From: Gari tellinella
Taxonomy: Eukaryota; Mollusca; Bivalvia; Cardiida; Psammobiidae
Direction: 5' to 3'
Length of the DNA stretch: 64,000 bases
Assembly (NCBI GenBank): GCA_922989275.2
Contig: OV277869.1
Span: 18,499,189 to 18,563,188, forward strand
The notes beneath the pieces are model-generated. The model had not been told where the DNA came from. It saw only the letters and a list, made by a program, of their open reading frames with translations, and did no database searches. Below, in pieces: positions 1-13,700 of this stretch. Position 1 is the first letter of the stretch. Each line of letters opens with the position of its first letter. A program made the position numbers and the translations under genes.

Positions 1-225
1 TAGAGATGTTTTACTGTATTTGATTAACACTTGCATTTGCTTTGTATAGAGACATTGTGTTATATCAATGCATGAATAATCATGGAAAACAGGGAAATCT
101 GGCCATTTCTAAAGACAAAGATTCATAACACTCTTCACTGTATTACAGAAATAACACTTTTGAAATAATCATACTGTTAAGACAAGTTGTACTCAATGCA
201 GAACAAAAGTAATGTAGAAAGTTTC

Positions 226-465
226 TTAACCTATTACTCAGTAAAAACGACTTTTTATGCCTCTAATCTATTCTTCCACTGAAGAAAACAGTTCCCATTC
301 ATACAATCATGAAAACACACCATAAGAAATATATTTTATATCCTAGCCGATGATAGATTAAAGCAGGATGAAAGTAAAGCAGAATGTGCCTTAATTTACT
401 TTCAATCTGCATTATGTATTCATTTGTCTTCAAAACTAGAAACAGGCTATAGGGTAATGAGTTAA
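226..465 (-). mobile_element. MITE-A copy, reverse orientation
   Basis: TTAA at both ends; the long arm ('taatctattcttccactgaa', 'atcctagc') precedes a broken stem (AAGCAGGATGAAAGTAAAGC on the left only), and the short arm with AAACTAGAAACAGGCTAT closes it. The palindrome's second half is deleted. Confidence 0.85.
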
Positions 466-536
466 TGAGCTCTCTGCATTATTTGTGTTCTACATTAGGC
501 TGTCATAGGTCATTAGATATTTCTGCAATGAAAGCA

Positions 537-702
537 GGGCTCTAGATTAGGGGAGACTGTTTCAAAATCTAAAATCTTTATTTCTGCATTAAACCCTATG
601 GTGTCACTACTCATTAGAATGGTCACCATAGGATTAGGAAGCTAAAATAAGTGATAACATGTTGAATTTGTTCAGTATACTCCCTCTTATCTGGAACCCT
701 GG
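537..702 (+). mobile_element. MITE-B copy with shortened stem
   Basis: Begins GGGCTCTAGATTAGGGGAG and ends CTCCCTCTTATCTGGAACCC. The centre has CTACTCATTAGAAT but lacks the returning arm seen in other copies. Confidence 0.8.
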
Positions 703-837
703 AAGGTAATAGAACACAGAACTAACTCTATATATATCTACTATATTCATTGTCTTAGAAGATAAAGATTTATATAGTGAGGAATATATTATTCTTTCCC
801 AACAAACACTTTTGTATTCCAAGAACTACTGTCCATT

Positions 838-906
838 GTAATCAGTTTGGAACCAGATCAGATGTTGAGGAACTCGGTATCTGATCAAGCTCAAGACCGT
901 TTGACA
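838..906. repeat. MITE-C-type stem, diverged
   Basis: The arms 'gtttggaaccagatcagatg' and 'tatctgatcaagctcaagac' plus CGTTTGAC form an imperfect hairpin of the AAACAGTTTGGATCC type. Confidence 0.5.
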
Positions 907-1039
907 CTCCTATCAAAATAAACTACATAATCAATGTTTTCAGAAACATTGCAATTAGTTTAACCAATTGACTCCTAATTTGACGTATAGCCATCCTCTT
1001 ACAAACAGCGTACCTGTCAATAGCACACTTTACCTATAC

Positions 1040-1101
1040 AAACAGTGCAGACCCTATTCAGAGGGCTCCTAAAGGAACCTCTGATTTGGTCTGCACTGTG
1101 T
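1040..1101. repeat. MITE-D-type hairpin
   Basis: ACAAACAGTGCAGACCCTAT pairs with GATTTGGTCTGCACTGTGTG around GGCTCCTAAAGGAACC. The flanks show no clear ends of the family. Confidence 0.7.
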
Positions 1102-1424
1102 GGAATTTTGAAAACATATGATAACAAGAGCGTGTCCCAGTTACACGAATGCCCCCGATGATACAGGGAGGGGAATCCAGACTATCAAACGTAAAAGTTA
1201 GAGAGCTGAAACTGTAGTGGAGCGCCATTTTGAGGACTTCAAGGGCCATTACTCCAAAGGGCCTAGCATAAATTGGTGCCGCTGGTTATCCAAATTGGTC
1301 TCCATTTTATGTCAACAAACATTTTCAGAAAGTTTGGTGATGATCAGATGAAAAGCAATGTGTTTGTGAAACACAAATGCCCCCAGCCAGCATCATGTTC
1401 TGTAATGTAATGCTTATTTGCAAA

Positions 1425-1850
1425 AGTAGGTCAAAAGTCATGGTCGTAGGGTAAATGAAACATTGGCATGGTTGGAGAAGTCTTAACACAAGAAACCTAT
1501 AAAGTATGGAAGCTCTAGGCCTACTGGTTCAAATGTTATAGGCGTATAAAGATTTATACAAATAAAGGTCAAAGGTCAAGGTCATAAGGGCAAAAACGTA
1601 GGTATGGTTGGAAAGGTCTTGACACAAGAAATATATACACAAAATATGAAAGCCGTAGGCCTACTGGTGCAAATGTTATAGCCATTTAAAGATTTCAACA
1701 AAAGTAGGTCAAATGTCAAGGTCAAGGTCACAAGGTCAAAAAGGTTTGTATGGATGGAAAGGTCTTGATACAGGGAAGACACATGCCAAGTATAAAAGGT
1801 CCAGGTACAAAAATGCAAGAGTTATAGCCAAGGTTAAGGTTTTTGGCACA
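1425..1850 (+). repeat. Three tandem units of about 140 bp containing AGGTCA repeats
   Basis: Units begin near 1425, 1566 and 1706, each with AGGTCAAA-GTCA, then GGTATGGTTGGA-AGGTCTTG, then GGCCTACTGGT-CAAATGTTATA. The second unit contains AGGTCAAAGGTCA. This is a diverged molluscan dispersed repeat leading into the GACGGACG tract downstream. Confidence 0.8.
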
Positions 1851-2135
1851 GACAGACGGACAGACGGACGGACGTGCCACCGAAATGGGTTAGAGGGCCT
1901 TTTCTTTTGTTATTTTCTTTTGTTTGAATAACGGGCCACGGCCCCTTATTCTATTGTTACGCAATGAACTCTATTGTCTTCTTTTGTTATGTTTACCGTT
2001 ATCTGGCCAGAAAAGGCCCTCTAACCCATTTCGGTTGTGCGGACAGACGGACGGACAGACGGACGGACAGACGGACAAACCAACAGACATGACAAAAACT
2101 ATATGCCCCCGAATCGTAGATTCTGGGGGCATAAA
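1845..2135 (+). repeat. GACAGACGG microsatellite pair with inverted repeat, ending in GGGGGCAT hairpin
   Basis: GACAGACGGACGGAC-type tracts at 1849-1875 and 2040-2076 flank an inverted repeat: CCGAAATGGGTTAGAGGGCC at about 1880 and its complement at about 2011-2032. A short stem then follows, TGCCCCCGAATCG against GATTCTGGGGGCA (2103-2131), which is the usual terminus of this repeat type. Confidence 0.75.
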
Positions 2136-2233
2136 AATAATCCTAAATAGTCAAAAATGGACTTGAAACTAAATGTGGAAAGACTAAGATATTTCCGCCA
2201 CTGTAGCAGGTCTATATTGCCTTGTATACATAC

Positions 2234-2456
2234 CAGTTCCCATGATATTGTTGCGGCGGACGTTGACGTCCATGGACTGTATCAGTAACATGGCGATGAT
2301 CTGTGGATGGTTGTTCATGGCAGCGTAGTGTAACAGAGACAGGCCATGCTCGTCCTGCTTACCCAGGCGTGATGCTTGCATCATCTTCCTACACAGTGCC
2401 TGGAACATGGCAACAAGCCCACGCTTCGCCGCCTCCTTCAGGCCACTATACGGAGT
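2234..2456 (-). CDS. Exon 6 of the ankyrin-repeat gene (residues 493-566), ankyrin repeat
   Basis: Acceptor TATATCAG, donor GTATGT (phase 1). It encodes TPYSGLKEAAKRGLVAMFQA, a second helix pair, and then an ankyrin repeat: DEHGLSLLHYAAMNNHPQII followed by AMLLIQSMDVNV. The exon ends inside the repeat array, and no further exon is visible to base 1. Confidence 0.88.
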
Positions 2457-4704
2457 CTGATATAAAAATTTCACTTTCAGTCATTTACTCCATTTTCATA
2501 AAAACACTATTCTTAACAAAATTTAAATTTTAGTTACAAGCTGATTGGTTTGAAAATAGGGATACAGTAAAACCTCTTTTGCGGTGTCAATTATTAGGTG
2601 TTTACAACAGGTGACTGTTAAAGAAATGTAAGAGTTAAACTAGGTATTTACTAAAAATAAACAATGGATGCTATTCAATGTCCATGTCATCTCTTACAAC
2701 ATATTTATATGGCGGAGGGACTACAACATACGGCTTATAAGTGTTAATAATGAGCACTCATGTCAGATTCTCTGTTTAATTTCTTTTTTACAGTAGTGAT
2801 ATTAAATTATCAGTAATACATGTATCTAATATTTTTGTGTTCACACTGATGTATGAAACAGCTTCACGGTTTAATACAGTGTGACTAGGCTTTTTTTCTT
2901 CATAACTCCATGAAAATAAAAATATTAGATATATTCCTTAAATAAATGGAAATATTTTCTAAATTGGAGAAATAAACTGTATGCGCTGAAAGGCGCTTCT
3001 ATGGGTGAAAGCGTTAAAGTATATTATATGTTCTGTTCTCCCAGTCCTCATACCATGCTTACCTTGCACTTGATGGCCTTCTTGTAGCCAAAGTATTTCT
3101 TGAACTGTTCATGTAGATGGATGTCATTCATTGGTAATCTCTTTGGCTTGAGTTTGTTGATCTCCTCATGGTAAACCTTCACCCACAGTGGCTTCTGGGG
3201 GTTGGTGGGGTAGAACGTCTCAAACTCCAGACATATCACATGATAACTGGAGCACACACATATATAAATCATATCAGCTAATAGAATACAATATCTAATG
3301 TTATATTAGGCTTTAACCTGGGTATACTGACGCTTGTTAACCCATTACCCCATAGCCTGATTCTAGTATTGTAAATAGGTGACCACTTAAACCAGGTTGA
3401 AAGTAAAGCAGAATGCGCTTTAAGCTTTTATCTACTATATAGAAAATATTTCTTATGATACATATTCATGACTGTATAAATTGGAAGTATATCTTCAGCG
3501 GAGCAATAAAATAATGGCGTAAAAAGGCATATTTATGGGGTTATGGGTTAAAACAGTGTGCACCGAGTGTCTGACATGAGTCTGCACTTATTCCTGGTGG
3601 ACATTTTCCTTATTTTATCAGCCAATGTAATACTTCAGAAATGATAGACATTCATAATGGCTAGAGTTTCATATATTAATATTCAGTGGAACAAGGGTTA
3701 ATTGGTAGTCTAACATTAAGATAAACCCATTACCTCATAGCCTGTTTCTAGTTTTGAAGACTGTGCAGATAACCACTTAAAGCAGGTTGAAAGTAAAGCA
3801 GAATGTGCCTTAAAGCACATTCTGCTTTCCTTTCAGCCTGCTTTAAGCTTCATCTGAGAAAATATAGAAACTTTTTCTTAGGTGTTTACTCATGACTGTA
3901 TAAATTGGATCTATTTTCTTCAGTGGACAAATAAATTCAAGGCATAAAAAAGCGTACTTATGGGGTAATGGGTTAATGCAGGATGAAAGTAATGCAGAAA
4001 ACTCTTGCAGGAATGTTCAAGTTTTACGTTTTTTCACTAACCTTTTGCCATCTATAACACAGGTAGGAACTTTATAGTGTTCCAGCATGGTGTTTTCTAC
4101 GTCGAGGATTTTGTTGAGGTAAGTTGTTGCATCCTTCATCACTTCTTCATAGCTCTTCTCATAGTCACCATCTTCCTTCAGCTGGTCTGTCTCCAAATCT
4201 ATCATGATTCCTGCAGATAAATATCAGTTTTCATGAGGATGTGTTATGCTATATGGTTGTGAGACATGGGCTGTATCAGCATCCACACTCAGACGACTGC
4301 AGCGAAATGACAGAGCCATGGTAAGATTGGCCTGCCTGGTCAAGCCAGAAGATGGTGTCCCCTTTGGCTCTCTACTATCTCAACTAAACATAAGATACAG
4401 TGCAGAGTTGCTCCAATCAAGTAGGCTGAGATGGCTTGGCCATGTAGATTGCAGCTCAGGCTGGATCTCACAAATTGGATGTCTGAATGTCACAACACCC
4501 CGGGATCCAGGCACACCAAAGCTAACCTGGGAAGACCTTATGAAATGTGACCATGAGGCTCTAGGAATGGAAAATACCAAGTTACCAACCCACAAATTTG
4601 CCAAGAATGGAGAGGGTGACTTTGTTCCTGACTAGACAGCCATGCAAGCTTCACCTTTATAAGAAGGATTAATCAATGGCCTGGTTAAAATCAAAACTTG
4701 ATGG

Positions 4705-4736
<32 letters not shown>

Positions 4737-7700
4737 TATAAATCAGTAATGTACAGAGATATTTCTTTTGATGCATACTGTTGACTATATAAATTGGATG
4801 TTTTTACAGTGAAAGAATAAATCAAAGGTGTTAAACCAGCATCTATGGGGTAGTGAGTCAATCTATCACAGTTGTTGTTACTATCTACAAAAGATCTTCA
4901 GTTCCTATCGATATCATTAAATGTCTGGGGCCCGTTTCCTAAAACTTTGTGCGACAAATGATGTCGTAAGTCAGACTATAAAAGTCTCAATTATTATTTA
5001 TTTCTCCATCTAATCCTGTCTTGTGAAAAGACAATTCCAAAGAGATGTAACAATCAGGATTAAATAGAGAAATCAGAAATTTAACATATTTTAAAGTTTT
5101 GACTTATGACCGTTTTTGTCGTACAAAGTTATATGAAACAGGCCCCTGATCTGGATCTAAAATGTTTGCAAAAATTTGTTATATTTTTCCTTCCTTATTT
5201 AGGGTGTAAAACAGTCACCTGCTGACCATTCAATAACTTACCACCATGCAAATGAAAGTAGTGGTTTCCAAAGTTGAAATTCTTGCACTTGAAATCTGTG
5301 CTCTGCATGAGGGGAGGTAACTCTCTCTCAGTCCGACATTCATCACCTGTAGGTTAAAGAAGATACAGTTAAACCTATGAAAACACATGCAACCCTAAAG
5401 ACAAGTATACTAGCAAACAGAGTAGAGTAGACCTTGTTCAGAAGACTCCTTAAGGAATCTTCTGAACATGATCTGCACTGTTTGTGTGTGTGTTTTTGCA
5501 ACATATAATAAATAGTCAAATATGGACTGAACTTAATTTGAAAATTAAATTTTCCATTCAATGTTTCAAGAGGGAATGAGTAAACCCATTATCCCAAAAC
5601 CTGTTTCTTATTTTGAAGAAAGCTGGCCACTTAACCCTTTACCTGATAGCTTAGTTATAATATTGAAGGCAGGTCACCACTTAAAGCAGGTTGAAAGTAA
5701 AGCAGAATGTGCCTTAAGGCACATTCTGCTTTACTTTCAGCCTGCTTTAAGCTAAAATATGCTAGGCTATATAATATATTTGTAATGGTTATTGTTCATG
5801 AGGGTATAAACTGAAACTATTTTCTTCAGCGGAGGAATAAATTAAATACGCTAAAAGTCGCTCCTATGAGGGAAAGGGTTAAAGCAGGTTGAAATTAAAG
5901 CAGAATGTACTTTAATGTACTTTTGGCCTGCAATCTTGTTTGATGATTGAAAGGGATTTGTAAAGAGCAAACCTGAAACAATACATTTATTATTAGTTAT
6001 GTGTTTATGCATGAAAACAAAAAACAACCAGCTTTTAAAAATATGAACATCTGAAATGTATAACATAACTTTCTTGATACATGGAAAAGAAAGAGAAAGG
6101 AAGAAATTAAGATAATAAAATGTAATGTAAAGGTATTTATGTACATGTATACAGATATAAAGATAGGCAAGTTTCAGTTAACCAATTACCCTATAAAAAT
6201 GCTTTTTTACGCCTCTAATTTATTCCACCAATGACATAATTAAATTCCAATTTAAACAGTCATGATATGCAGCATAAGAAATATTTTCTATATCATAGCA
6301 GATGACAGCTTAACACAGGCAAAAATTAAAGAAGAATATGCCTTAAGGCGAATTCTGCTTAACTTTCAACCTACTTTAAGTGGTCACCTGTTTACACAAT
6401 AAGTAATAGGCTATGGGTAATGGATTAAACAAATTCACCATTGGTAAAAAAACAAACAGTCTACATACATTCATAGTCAACATCTTTCAGAAACAAAACA
6501 GCAAGTATACACACTGACAAAAATGTTCTTTTTCTGATCAAACTCAAATCAAACAAGGATTTATCTGATGCAAATATCAAATTACAAACACTCAAAATTC
6601 TTAAAATCTGGAATGCAATCCAAAATTTCCTACAGGTTACGCAATTTACACACAGAGATCATATTCTTTAACTATAGGCATAATTTAACCCATTAACCCA
6701 TAACCTGTTTCTAGTTTCGAAGACAGGTGACCACTTAAAGCAGGCTGAAAGTAAAGCAGAATGTGCCTTAAGATGTATTCTGCTTTACTTTCAGCCTGCT
6801 TTCAGCCATTATCTACTAAAATAAAGAAAATATTTCTTATGGTACATAATTCATGACTGTACTTAGTGGAACTATTTTCTTGAGTGGAGGAATAATTTAA
6901 AGGCATAAAAAGGTGTATTTATGGTGTAATGGGTTAATCAGTATCTTCATTGAAAACATGAATAACAGGTTTAGACTAAAGAAATGGTTTAAGGTGTCTT
7001 TATAGCTTTAAAACTGCAAAAATTGTGTTTTTAACCTTTTTTCCGATTTTGATAGCCGACATTCTGTTCTACATTTTACCAAAATCTCAAAAACCAAACC
7101 AAACGCATTACACGGCTATCTGATCAATAAATCACATCTCATTAAGCACTCCGTAGTCCAGCCACGTGACCACCTAGAGGCGTTCTCCAGCTGCTGTTGC
7201 GTGATTTATGGGTCTCGCATGTTAAAATCATTATTGAATTATGATTGGTATATTTTATTAAGGGTGGAGCTAAGGAAAATCGCTTATGAAATATGTGTCT
7301 TCTTATTGGTTGAAACAAAAAGGACATAGTTGAACCCCGGGGGTATTCGCACTGTGTCAGACAGTCAAAATGACACGCTTATCAGTTAATTGACGTTTTC
7401 GGCACCTCCTTATTTTCAAACACGCCGCATCTTTGGACAACGATTGTGTTCGCGGTAGGGGTCCGATTTTCATGCGGTTTAAAGCAGATGAAAGGGTATT
7501 ATCTTCTCTAGTGAACCGTGTCTCAGAATGTTGATGAGGTTCTCCAGCTGTTTACAGCAAAGCATTACGTAATAGAAATCGACTTTAAACGGTAAAATAA
7601 CTTTGATGTTACTTAATAATAGTTGGAAGGGGAATTTTAAAAATCTGAGACACGGATCCCTAGATATGTTACTGAAGTGTATTATGGGCAATTTTAAAGG

Positions 7701-10700
7701 CGTTACAAATTAAGACGGCTTTGAAATCGCTGTTTGAATTTTTTTTAAATTTGTCTTATAAAATCGTAAAAAAATAAAATATTTTTTTAAAAAAGACATT
7801 TTGTGGTGACATGTGTACCACTTAAACCATTCAGCTATAAAATGGGGGAATAAATTATAAATCATGATGATAAATAAGAAAAATCCGCTTGCAGTATCGA
7901 AACTATAAAGCTACCTTAACTTGTCACTATGAGAATGTTTAATTGTAATTAAAATCAACATCACTTAATTCAAACTTACCTGAATCTTAAACTACAGAAT
8001 TCTTTGATAAGTTGAGCTCAATGAAATTCTACTGTTGTGGATGCATTGGTCAAGAAAGGCTCAATTGTATAATAAAATCATGTACACTATCAGGGCTCCA
8101 GATAAGGGGGGTATTTCAAAAACTAAAATCTTTATTTCTGCATTAAACCCTATGGTGTCACTACTCATTAGAATCGTCTCTTCGAGACGATTCTAATGAG
8201 TAGTAACACCATAGGATTTGGTGTTGAAATAAGTGAGAAATTGTTAGTTTTGTTCAGTTTACTCGCTCTTATCTGGAGCCCTGCACTATGTATACTATAT
8301 ATAACTACACATATGGTTATATCAATTACTACTACATATAATTATGTGAAATCAATTATTACTACACATATGTGAAATATATTACTACTACACGTATGCA
8401 ATATCAATTATTACTACACATATGTGAAAAGCGCTTTTTGCTGTTAGGAAAACATGAAAAGCTAGTTACAATGCACTGCCTGTAACTATACACATTACCG
8501 GTTTATAGACCCATTTAAACACACCCTCTCTAATAAGTAACCCTTCATAATATCAACCAAAATAACCCAAAAACACTGAGCTAACCTAAAAATGTAAAGC
8601 TCTTTTAATGTGAAGTTTTTCAGTTGTCTCCTACATTTGTTTTTTCATAAATTTTGATTTTTCAAACAAATCTTTTACAATAAAAGCAGAGTGCCAAACC
8701 GTTTTGGGTCCAATTATACAACATCTCATCTGGATCAAGACTCTTTGCAAAGTTAAAATCATGTCAGTGTGCCAAGAGTGAAACACAGAAAACCTGATTA
8801 AATTTATTGACTTTGCAATGCCCCTGGGGGTATTTAAAAGGGTTTATACAGTATATATGTAATGCGTTGCACCTGAGGACTATCATGATGATATATTAAG
8901 CACATTATTCTTATAAGCAAGTGAATGCCGTTTTATTTTAGGGGCAACTATCCATTTGAACGTTTACATCATCTTTTCAAGAAAACTCAAGGGATAAGGA
9001 ATAGAAAAACACTGATCATTCTTTAAAGAAAATAACACTGTCCAAGAGTTTGAACTTAAAAACGAGGTATAACTCCAGTTAAGGGAAGTATATGTACATA
9101 ATTATATCTAAATCCTTGTCTCCATGAAAACCTATTTTGTGACTTCTAATTGGAATTGTCTTGTAGAGACAATTTTAATGAGTAATCCTAACATAGAAAT
9201 AAGGTGGAGAATTTCAACCCATTACCCCATAAATACATCTTTTTACTCCTTTAATTTGTTCTTTCATTGGAGAAAATAGATCATTGTTAAACAGTAATGA
9301 ATATGTATCATAATAAATATTTGCTATATACTAGCAACTGATAGCTTAAAGCAGGCTGAAAGTAAACCAGAATGTGCCTTTAGGCACATTCTGCTTTACT
9401 TTCAACCTGCTTTAAGCAATCACCTGTCTTCAAAACTAGAAATTGGCTATGGGATAATAGGTTAAATAATAAAGAAATACTGTAAATGTTTAGCTTAATT
9501 TCTCTAATCTGGAGTTCTGATGGGGATAACAAAAGTAAAGTATCTTAGACCAACAACAAGATGACAGTTAAACACGGGGGAACTCACAAACTGAGACAGA
9601 AAAGTATAGAGGATGGCACTGAACAGGAGTTCTAACCAGTTTCTGCTACAGAGGCACACTAGAATATCACAACAAATACTAAGTTAAGGTCACATAACTG
9701 CTCATCATCTGTATATATATCTTGACAATTTTGCGCTAAAACAGTAGCCTTAACTTGCTCTTGTCAAACTATCATTGATCAGACAATTACTCCATTCCTG
9801 CTCTGGGTGTCTTTATATAGCTATTTATGTCGATAAATAACTATATATAGCTAATGTTAAAATGTTATAATTTATAATTATGAACCGACTTTAAATAAAA
9901 TTTGAATTGAATTTGATCCCAACTGTTTACAAATGCAGGTCAAGACATGTGACATAATTGGATCAACTTTAGTTTAACATTATTGATCAGTCTTCAATGA
10001 TTACAAAATCTTATCTAAAAGTTATAGTTTCCCCAGGAAGAAGATTTTGCCCATTAGTATCAATACAACATTTAAACGATTACTCCACAGTATTGCGTGT
10101 ATGATCAAAGCCTTGGAAACAACAATGGCAATAGTTATGTCAAACTTGTGTCAAGTGGCTGTTAACCCTTTACTCCACAGAAGGACCTTTTAGCGCATTT
10201 GATTTATTCTTCCACTGAAGGAAATAGTTCCGATTTATACAGTCATAAACATTCATAAACATGTAATGAAAGAACTATTTTCAATATCATGGAAGATCAG
10301 ATGACTTAAAGTAGGCTGCAAGTCAATAAGAATGCGCCTTTTTAGGCACATTCTGCTTTACTTTGAACCTGCTTTAAGTACCGGCCGGGTACTCACATGT
10401 CTTGAAAACTAGAAACCGGCTATAGGATAAACGGTTAAAAAGATGTACAATGGAGTCTTTCAGCCAGGTGGCATATGAACACTTGTCTAAAGGTAGTGAT
10501 GAAACTCATATTTATATAAACATGACTGTTTTGATTTTCCAAATGGAATATTCTGCCTTTTAAATAAAGACCAGTTTACATTTATCAAACTCTTGAGTGA
10601 CAGCTGGTCCCAAAAATATTTAAAACCATTTGTTTTTATGGATCTCCATGCAACTTTAGCAGCCACTGATCACAAGTTGCGAAGCGGTTCGGCACATGTC

Positions 10701-13700
10701 TACAATAACTGCAGATTCACCATTACTTCTCTGGGTTATTCAGCTAGAAAATTTAAGAAATCAAAAGCTATAATGATCAAACATGGTCGCAATAATTAAA
10801 CAGTAAAGCTTTATGATGTTTGCATGCCATGCATAGAAGCAATATTTGATACTGTAAGCTTGTTAACTGTTATATTTTCAATGACAACAATAATGCTATC
10901 ATTCAGGGGAGAAAACTCTGGATATACTGTCCTATTTCATTAGGTAATTATCTAACTTTGGATATCCATCTTTCCAAAGATCTTAAAAACTTGTGACTTT
11001 ATAAATATATCTACCAAAGAGCTCCAGATAAGGCGGGTATTTCCAATACTTACTTCTTAATGCACGGCTCAAGATATGTGGAGTATTTCAAAATCTAAAA
11101 TCTTTATACCTGCACCAAACTCTATGGTGTGAATACTCAATAGAATTGTCTCAAAGAGAAGATTCTGAGTAATAACACCATAGGGTTTAGTGCAGACATG
11201 TTGGAAAACTTGAAGATTTACTCCCTCTTATCTGAAGCCCTGCTTCATGTCTCCACCAAATCCTATCTTGTAACCACTCAATAGAATCATCTTTCCAGCT
11301 GAGGCAATAACCATTTACTCCATAGCCTGTTTCTAATATTCAAGATAGGTGAACACTTAAAGCAGGTGAAAAGTAAAGCAGAATGTGCCTTAAGGCACAT
11401 TCTGCTTTACTTCCCACCTGCTTTAAGCTATCATCTGCTAAAATATAGAACATATTTCTTATGATACATATTCATTACCGTATAAATTGGAACTATTTTC
11501 TTCGGTGGAGGAATAAATTAAATGTGTAAAAGGTGTTTCCATGGAGTAATTGGTTAAAGGATACATAGTATCTGGAACCCGTAATGATCTACAGAAGTAT
11601 CTCGAACCCTTAATAATCTACAGAAGTTTCAACTTGTTCATGATACTAATCTACATGTATGTATTAAGACAATCATAGGCACAACAGATAATCTACTCAT
11701 CTATTACTAAATTGACTGAAAACTGGATCAAGAAACTAAAGATAGTTCCAAGAAAATGATTAGCACATATTTAGATAATATTTCTTCCAAATCTTGTTCG
11801 TCAAACCTTAGTGATCTAACTGACCATTTTATGAAGACGTCTTTAACTCTAAGCATATCGGGTAAAACCATGATAACCTTTGCAAACTGTTTGGATCCTG
11901 ATAAGACACCGTGTAACATGGCATCTCATCTGGATCCAAACTGTTTGACACTCTGAACCTATTTTGATTTTTTTTTTGAAAATTATTTTTTTGAACAACA
12001 GCAGACGACAATTGTTGCAGACGAAAAAATTACCCAGCATGCAAAGAGCTAAAGACAGATTAATTGCTACCTCCTGCATTGCTTTATATCTGCAATATAC
12101 CATGTTTGCATCCTTTCCTCTATATAAGGAAGAAAGATGAATGTAAATCAGAAAGCTCCAAAAGTAGCTTTCTGCTTTACTTTCATCTTTGCTTTAAGCA
12201 GTCCAGACTTGCTTTAAACACATCAGAAAATAGTAAACTGTTGATTTGGCAATTTGGGTTTTTGAGGAAAGGGTTTTAGAAAAATATTCATATATCTTCA
12301 AATGGATGAATGGGTTCATCACGGCTCCAAATAAGAGGAGTATTTCAAAAATTAAAATCTTTATGTGTACATTTAAATCCTATGATGTCACTACTTATTA
12401 GAATTGTCTAGTCGAGATGATTCTAATGAGTAGTATATAACACGAAAGGATTAAACGCTGTCTTGAAGGAAATAATGTTGAATTTGTTTAGTTTACTCTT
12501 TCTTATCTGGAGCCCTGGGGCCCGTCTTACGAAATCTTGTACGGCATAATATTGTCATAAGTCAAATTCTAAAATCCTCAATTATTATTTATTTCTCCAT
12601 CTATTCCTGTCTTGTGACATCTCTTTGGCATCGTCTTTTCAAGATGATGCCAAAGAGATGTCACATAACAGTATTAAATCAGAAATTAGATTTAAAAGTT
12701 TTGACTTATGACCCTTTTCATCGTATGACCTTTCGTTAGACGGGCCCCTATCTTTTACACAGGTTCCTCTGTATCTGTACTTCTAGGAATTCCACTGTAA
12801 TGTCAGATAAATAAGCACCAATATTCAAATGTCTGCCCACAAAAGCATGCAACAAAAGACAGAAGAAACAAATTAGTAGTATGCTAATTACAAATGAAGC
12901 TATCTCATTGGTTCAATCATGCAGCGGGGGGTTATGATTGGCTATCAGTTTGGCTAAGGCTGTTATGACTTACTGGTATGGTATGGGCTCGATGAGGTAT
13001 GGGAGAATCCTGCAGTTGATTTACATATTCAAATCTATTACATTTGCATAACAAAGCATGTGTACATTTGCATATTCATGAGTTAAACAATTGTTTACTT
13101 TCTATTGTGTGTATCTGTGTATAGATAAAAATTACGATAAATGTCAGTTTGAATTACAGGAAAACCTGTATGTAAATAGTATATTTCATCACTTTTGACT
13201 GACAATCTTGAAACCATCATTAAACAAAAATTATGAGAAAAAATAATAAACTTATAATTGATTTCATTCTTATCATGTTCCAACTTAAGTAATCTGTGTA
13301 ATAACATTCTCTGTAAGTTTTGAAATGAAATATGTTCAACCAATAATACAGAACTATATGAACATTACAAATATCACCTCCTTAAAAACATACAATAAAT
13401 ATTAAAGATTAAAAACAATTAACATTCAAGACTTAAATAAACCCCAACAAACATGTACAAAATGTAATTATATACATAAAAATTATATATGTTCTAAAAT
13501 AGTCTACTAAATGAATCTTCTACTGAGTACATGTACATTTCATTTTCATATTACATCAATACTGCCACAATAGATCGCAAACAGCATAGACCCGGATCAT
13601 ACCATATAGCACCTCATCAGGATCTATAGATTCGTAGCTTAGGTTAAGTTAAGATCGCAAACAGCATAGACCCCGATCATACCATATAGCACCTCATCAG

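Noticed and set aside
10593..10799. 68-codon plus-strand frame
   Set aside because: No domain, no conserved motif, and on the opposite strand of a large intron; probably chance.
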